From: Nakamurella multipartita DSM 44233
Lineage (GTDB): Bacteria; Actinomycetota; Actinomycetes; Mycobacteriales; Nakamurellaceae
Direction: 5' to 3'
Assembly (NCBI RefSeq): GCF_000024365.1
Contig: NC_013235.1
Location: 3,658,001-3,722,000 of the forward strand
DNA length: 64,000 nt
The notes under the pieces: model-generated
Databases searched by the model: none
What the model was told of the DNA's origin: nothing
The model's input: only the letters and a program-made list of their open reading frames with translations
Part shown: positions 60,751 to 64,000 of the stretch, in pieces
Layout: each line of letters opens with the position of its first letter
Numbering within the stretch: the first letter of the stretch is position 1
Translations under genes and position numbers: made by a program

Positions 60751-63219
60751 TCAGGCGCTGGTCACCCGGTACACGTCGTACACGCCGTCCACGTTCTTGA
60801 CCGCGTGCACCAGGTGCCCCAGGTGCGTCGGGTCGGCCATCTCGAAGGAGAACCGGGAGATGGCCATCCCGTCCTTGGACATCGACAGGTTGGCCGACAG
60901 GATGTTGACCTTGAGGTCGGCCAGGGTCTTGGTGATGTCCGAGAGCAGCCGGGCCCGGTCCAGCGCCTCGACCTGGATGGTCACCAGGAACACCGTGGCC
61001 GAGCTGGGGTCCCAGCTGACCTCGACCAGCCGGGCCTGTTCCTTCTGCAGCGCCGAGGCGTTGGTGCAGTCGATCCGGTGGACCGAGACCGCCCCGCCCT
61101 TGGTGATGAAGCCGAGGATCTCATCGCCCGGCACCGGGGTGCAGCAGCGGGCGAGCTTGACCTGGATGTCGGAGATGCCCTTGACCAGCACCCCGCCGTC
61201 GCCGGTGGCGCGGTGCCGGCGCCGGGTGACCGACGGCACCGAGCGGTCGGTGACCTCGTCGACCGCGTCCTCCTCGCCGCCGACGTAGGAGACCACCTTG
61301 GCCACCAACGTGGAGGCGGCGACGTGGTTCTCCCCCACCGCGGCGTACAGGCTGGCGATGTCCTTGTAGCCGAGCTCGTGCCCGACGACGGCCAGCGCGT
61401 CATGGGTGACCAGCCGCTGCACCGGCAGGCCGGCCCGGCGGGCCGCCTTGGCCAGGGCTTCCTTGCCGAGTTCGACCGCCTCCTCGCGGCGGGACTTGGC
61501 GAAGTACTGCCGGATCTTGCTCTTGGCCCGGGACGAGGCGACGAACGAGAGCCAGTCCCGGCTCGGGCCCTGGTTGGGCGCCTTGGAGGTGAAGATCTCC
61601 ACGAACTGCCCGTTGGACAGCCGCCGCTCCAGCGGAACCAGCCGGCCGTCCACCTTGGCGCCGATACATCGGTGCCCGACCTCGGTGTGCACCGAGTAGG
61701 CGAAGTCGACCGGCGTCGAACCGACCGGCAGCGTGTGGATGTCGCCCTTGGGGGTGAAGACGAAGATCTCGCTGTGCGCCATCTCGTAGCGCAGGTTGTC
61801 CAGGAACTCGCCGGCGTCGCCGGTCTCCCGCTGCCAGTCCAGCAGCTGCCGCATCCAGGCCATCTCGTCGACGGTCGCGCTGGCCCCGGCGTGGGTGCCC
61901 CGGGTCTCCTTGTAGCGCCAGTGCGCGGCGATGCCGTACTCGGCGGTGTGGTGCATGTCGAAGGTGCGGATCTGCACTTCCAGCGGCTTGCCCTCGGGCC
62001 CGATCACCGTGGTGTGCAGCGACTGGTACACCCCGTACCGGGGCTGGGCGATGTAGTCCTTGAACCGGCCCGGCATCGGCGCCCACAGCGCGTGCACCAC
62101 GCCCATCGCCGCGTAACACTCGCGCACGCTGCCGACCAGGATGCGGACCGCGACCAGGTCGTGGATCTCGTCGAACTCGCGGCCGCGGGCCTTCATCTTC
62201 TGGTAGATCGAGTAGTAGTGCTTGCCCCGGCCGACCACCTGGCCGGGGATCTTCGCGGCGGTGAGCTCGGCCTCCAACTGCTGGGTGACCGCCGCCAGGT
62301 AGGTGTCCCGGGACGGGGCCCGGTCGGCCACCAGCCGCACGATCTCGTCGTAGCGCTTGGAATGCAGGATGGAGAACGCCAGGTCCTCCAGCTCCCACTT
62401 GATGGTCGCCATGCCCAGCCGGTGGGCCAGCGGCGCCAGCACCTCCAGGGTCTCGCGGGCCTTGCGGGCCTGCTTGTCCGGCGGCAGGAACCGCATGGTG
62501 CGCATGTTGTGCAGCCGGTCGGCCAGCTTGACCACCAGCACCCGCGGGTCCTCGGCCATCGCGATGATCATCTTGCGGATGGTCTCGGCCTCGGTCGCGT
62601 CGCCGAAGCGGACCTTGTCCAGCTTGGTGACCCCGTCGACCAGGTGCGCGACCTCGTCGCCGAAGTCGGCGGTGACCTTCTCCAGGGTGTATTCGGTGTC
62701 CTCCACCGTGTCGTGCAGCAGGGCGGCGACCAGCGTGGTGGTGTCCATGCCCAGGTCGGCCAGGATGGTGGCGACCGCCAGCGGGTGGGTGATGTACGGG
62801 TCCCCGGAGCGGCGGAACTGGCCGGCGTGGGCCTGCTCGGCGACCTCGTAGGCCCGCTGCAACTCCTTCAGGTCGGCCTTGGGATGCAGGCTGCGGTGCA
62901 CCGCGAACAGCGGCTCAAGCACGGTGCGGGTGGGCGACGCGGTCGGCCGCTGCCCGCTCATCCGGCGGGCGATGCGGGCCCGGACCCGTCGGGTGGCCGA
63001 AGGAATCGGTACCTCGGGGGCGAGATCGGCCTCGGCCGGCACGGTGCCGACGACGGCGGCGCCGGCCGGCGGGCGGGCCGGCGTGAGCGGCTCGGTCAGG
63101 GTGGCCAGGGGGCGGGCGGCGGCCTCACCGGTGGCGCCGGTGTGCGCAGATCCGGCGTCGGGCACCCCGGTGCTCGGGACGACGGCCTGCGTCGTGCGGC
63201 TGTCGGCGTCCGGACTCAT
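60751..63219 (-). CDS. rel: Bifunctional (p)ppGpp synthetase/hydrolase, RelA/SpoT family
   Basis: An 822-residue stringent-response enzyme that makes and removes (p)ppGpp. After a ~100-residue variable N-terminus come the HD hydrolase domain (His145 in [15 protein letters not shown] and [10 protein letters not shown] at 169-178), the synthetase domain at about 310-430 ([20 protein letters not shown], then [20 protein letters not shown]), the TGS domain near 490-540 ([18 protein letters not shown]) and a C-terminal ACT domain. Both catalytic halves look intact. Mycobacterial Rel is about 790 residues. The ATG at 63219 is used. Confidence 0.97.
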   Translation of the reverse strand: MSPDADSRTTQAVVPSTGVPDAGSAHTGATGEAAARPLATLTEPLTPARPPAGAAVVGTVPAEADLAPEVPIPSATRRVRARIARRMSGQRPTASPTRTVLEPLFAVHRSLHPKADLKELQRAYEVAEQAHAGQFRRSGDPYITHPLAVATILADLGMDTTTLVAALLHDTVEDTEYTLEKVTADFGDEVAHLVDGVTKLDKVRFGDATEAETIRKMIIAMAEDPRVLVVKLADRLHNMRTMRFLPPDKQARKARETLEVLAPLAHRLGMATIKWELEDLAFSILHSKRYDEIVRLVADRAPSRDTYLAAVTQQLEAELTAAKIPGQVVGRGKHYYSIYQKMKARGREFDEIHDLVAVRILVGSVRECYAAMGVVHALWAPMPGRFKDYIAQPRYGVYQSLHTTVIGPEGKPLEVQIRTFDMHHTAEYGIAAHWRYKETRGTHAGASATVDEMAWMRQLLDWQRETGDAGEFLDNLRYEMAHSEIFVFTPKGDIHTLPVGSTPVDFAYSVHTEVGHRCIGAKVDGRLVPLERRLSNGQFVEIFTSKAPNQGPSRDWLSFVASSRAKSKIRQYFAKSRREEAVELGKEALAKAARRAGLPVQRLVTHDALAVVGHELGYKDIASLYAAVGENHVAASTLVAKVVSYVGGEEDAVDEVTDRSVPSVTRRRHRATGDGGVLVKGISDIQVKLARCCTPVPGDEILGFITKGGAVSVHRIDCTNASALQKEQARLVEVSWDPSSATVFLVTIQVEALDRARLLSDITKTLADLKVNILSANLSMSKDGMAISRFSFEMADPTHLGHLVHAVKNVDGVYDVYRVTSA

Positions 63220-63410
63220 GGCACCCCCCTTGCGGCGGTGAGGCTGTCGATGACCTGGTGGATGACCTCATGGATGACCTGGTCACTGAGCATAACGCCG
63301 GAGCCGGAGCGGACCTTCCGCCGCGGGCCGCCGCCGGCCGCGGGGGCCCGCGCCTTACCATCGCACTTCGGCCGTCCCGCTGGACGGTTTCGCGCAACGA
63401 GGAGGCAACC

Positions 63411-63620
63411 GTGAGCTCGAATGTGTACGGCGTGACGGAGATCGTCGGAACCTCGACCAACGGGATCGAGGACGCCATCGACAACGGCATCGCCCGCGCG
63501 TCGACGACGCTGCGGGGGCTCAACTGGTTCGAGGTGACCGAGGTCCGCGGCCACATCGCCGACGGGCAGGTGGCGCACTACCAGGTCGGCATGAAGGTCG
63601 GCTTCCGGATGGACGCCTGA
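63411..63620 (+). CDS. Dodecin
   Basis: A 69-residue dodecin, a twelve-subunit shell that stores flavins or CoA. Motifs: VYGVTEIVGTSTNGIEDAID, ASTTLRGLNWFEVTEVRGHI with the flavin-contacting Trp38, and the strand VAHYQVGMKVGFRMDA. The GTG at 63411 has GAGGAGG upstream. Divergent from rel. Confidence 0.95.
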   Translation: MSSNVYGVTEIVGTSTNGIEDAIDNGIARASTTLRGLNWFEVTEVRGHIADGQVAHYQVGMKVGFRMDA

Positions 63621-63667
63621 ACCGGCGCGCGGGTCCCACTGTCGGACCCGCGTCCTACCCTGCTGCC

Positions 63668-64000
63668 ATGACGATGACCCTGGCTATGGTGACCACCGAT
63701 TCCACCGACCCCGGGCCGCTGGCGGCCTGGTGGGCCGAGCAGCTCGGCGGCACGATCGTGGCGGACAATGACGGCTTCTACTACATGGTGCAGGTGCCGG
63801 CCGGGCCGATGCTGGCCTTCCAGCAGGTCGAGGCGACCAGCCCCGGCAAGAACCGGCTGCACCTGGATCTGGTCTCCGCCGACCGGCCGGCCCAGGTCGA
63901 GCAGTTGGTGGCGGCCGGGGCCAGCAAGATCGCCGACCGCGACGGCGGCGGGTTCTGGTGGACGACCCTGGCCGATCCACAGGGCAACGAGTTCTGTGTG
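63668..64000 (+). CDS. VOC (glyoxalase/bleomycin-resistance) family protein, 3' end outside window
   Basis: The first 111 residues of a VOC superfamily protein: LAMVTTDSTDPGPLAAWWAE at the start, RLHLDLVSADRPAQVEQLVA near residue 65 and TTLADPQGNEFCV at the window edge. The pattern matches the actinobacterial single-domain VOC group. Substrate unknown. It follows the dodecin gene by 47 bases and the window ends inside it. Confidence 0.92.
   Translation, partial: MTMTLAMVTTDSTDPGPLAAWWAEQLGGTIVADNDGFYYMVQVPAGPMLAFQQVEATSPGKNRLHLDLVSADRPAQVEQLVAAGASKIADRDGGGFWWTTLADPQGNEFCV

Noticed and set aside
1-64000. tRNA, rRNA, CRISPR, prophage, intact transposase, restriction or toxin-antitoxin system
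   Set aside because: None could be recognised on either strand by reading; a dedicated covariance and profile search would be needed to exclude small RNAs.

Overview
The window is about 70% GC, uses GTG and TTG starts freely and is tightly packed, which points to an actinobacterium. Gene content (DUF5685, dodecin, an MhuD-like heme monooxygenase, an Rv2578c-type radical SAM protein, a DUF222/HNH protein, an ECF42-type sigma factor) and the gene order fit the mycobacteria/Nakamurella/Frankia side of the phylum. I cannot fix the genus from sequence alone. No rRNA, tRNA, CRISPR array, intact insertion sequence or prophage was seen.

A housekeeping backbone runs through the window: the transglutaminase/ATP-grasp/alpha-E/DUF2126 operon (6.7-13.7 kb), aspS (13.8-15.6), a radical SAM protein (23.1-24.2), hisS (35.3-36.5), a glyoxalase-II-like hydrolase (36.6-37.3), a membrane-anchored cyclophilin (37.4-38.4) and rel (60.8-63.2). 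From memory this is the order of Rv2566-Rv2583c in Mycobacterium tuberculosis. Accessory modules sit between these anchors.

Module A (1-6.3 kb) is catabolic: the 3' part of an FGGY kinase, an IclR regulator, a cyclase-family hydrolase, a TRAP-type large permease with a tiny membrane partner, an RraA-like protein and a DUF1932-type dehydrogenase. The last two appear to be one fused gene broken by a single-base frameshift near 5451. Three 84-bp repeats with hairpin potential follow at 6.47-6.71 kb.

Between aspS and the radical SAM gene lie a luciferase-like oxidoreductase, an ECF42-type sigma factor with its YciI partner and a well-matched candidate autoregulated promoter, an EEP-family hydrolase, a Lon-N-domain protein, a DEAD-box helicase and a TMEM175-like channel.

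Module B (24.9-34.0 kb) is a second carbohydrate module. An operon of SDR, split transketolase and D-2-hydroxyacid dehydrogenase diverges from a FadR-type GntR regulator, which is followed by an MHS-family symporter. Three near-identical palindromes (TTGACTGT-NN-ACAGTCAA) mark the probable regulon. Next to it a LacI-type regulator diverges from an inositol-type pair (Gfo/Idh dehydrogenase and IolE-like isomerase).

Module C (39.6-58.5 kb) is rich in glycosyltransferases. It has four translationally coupled transferases (42.1-46.4 kb), further GT4-like enzymes, an FkbM methyltransferase, an MFS/GntR/aminotransferase unit, and a coupled GT4, alpha/alpha-barrel protein and GH130 phosphorylase-like operon (54.8-58.5 kb). 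It looks like a dedicated, undescribed glycan or glycoside pathway. The right end holds an MhuD-like protein, a TIM-barrel isomerase, a TauE exporter, rel, dodecin and a truncated VOC protein.
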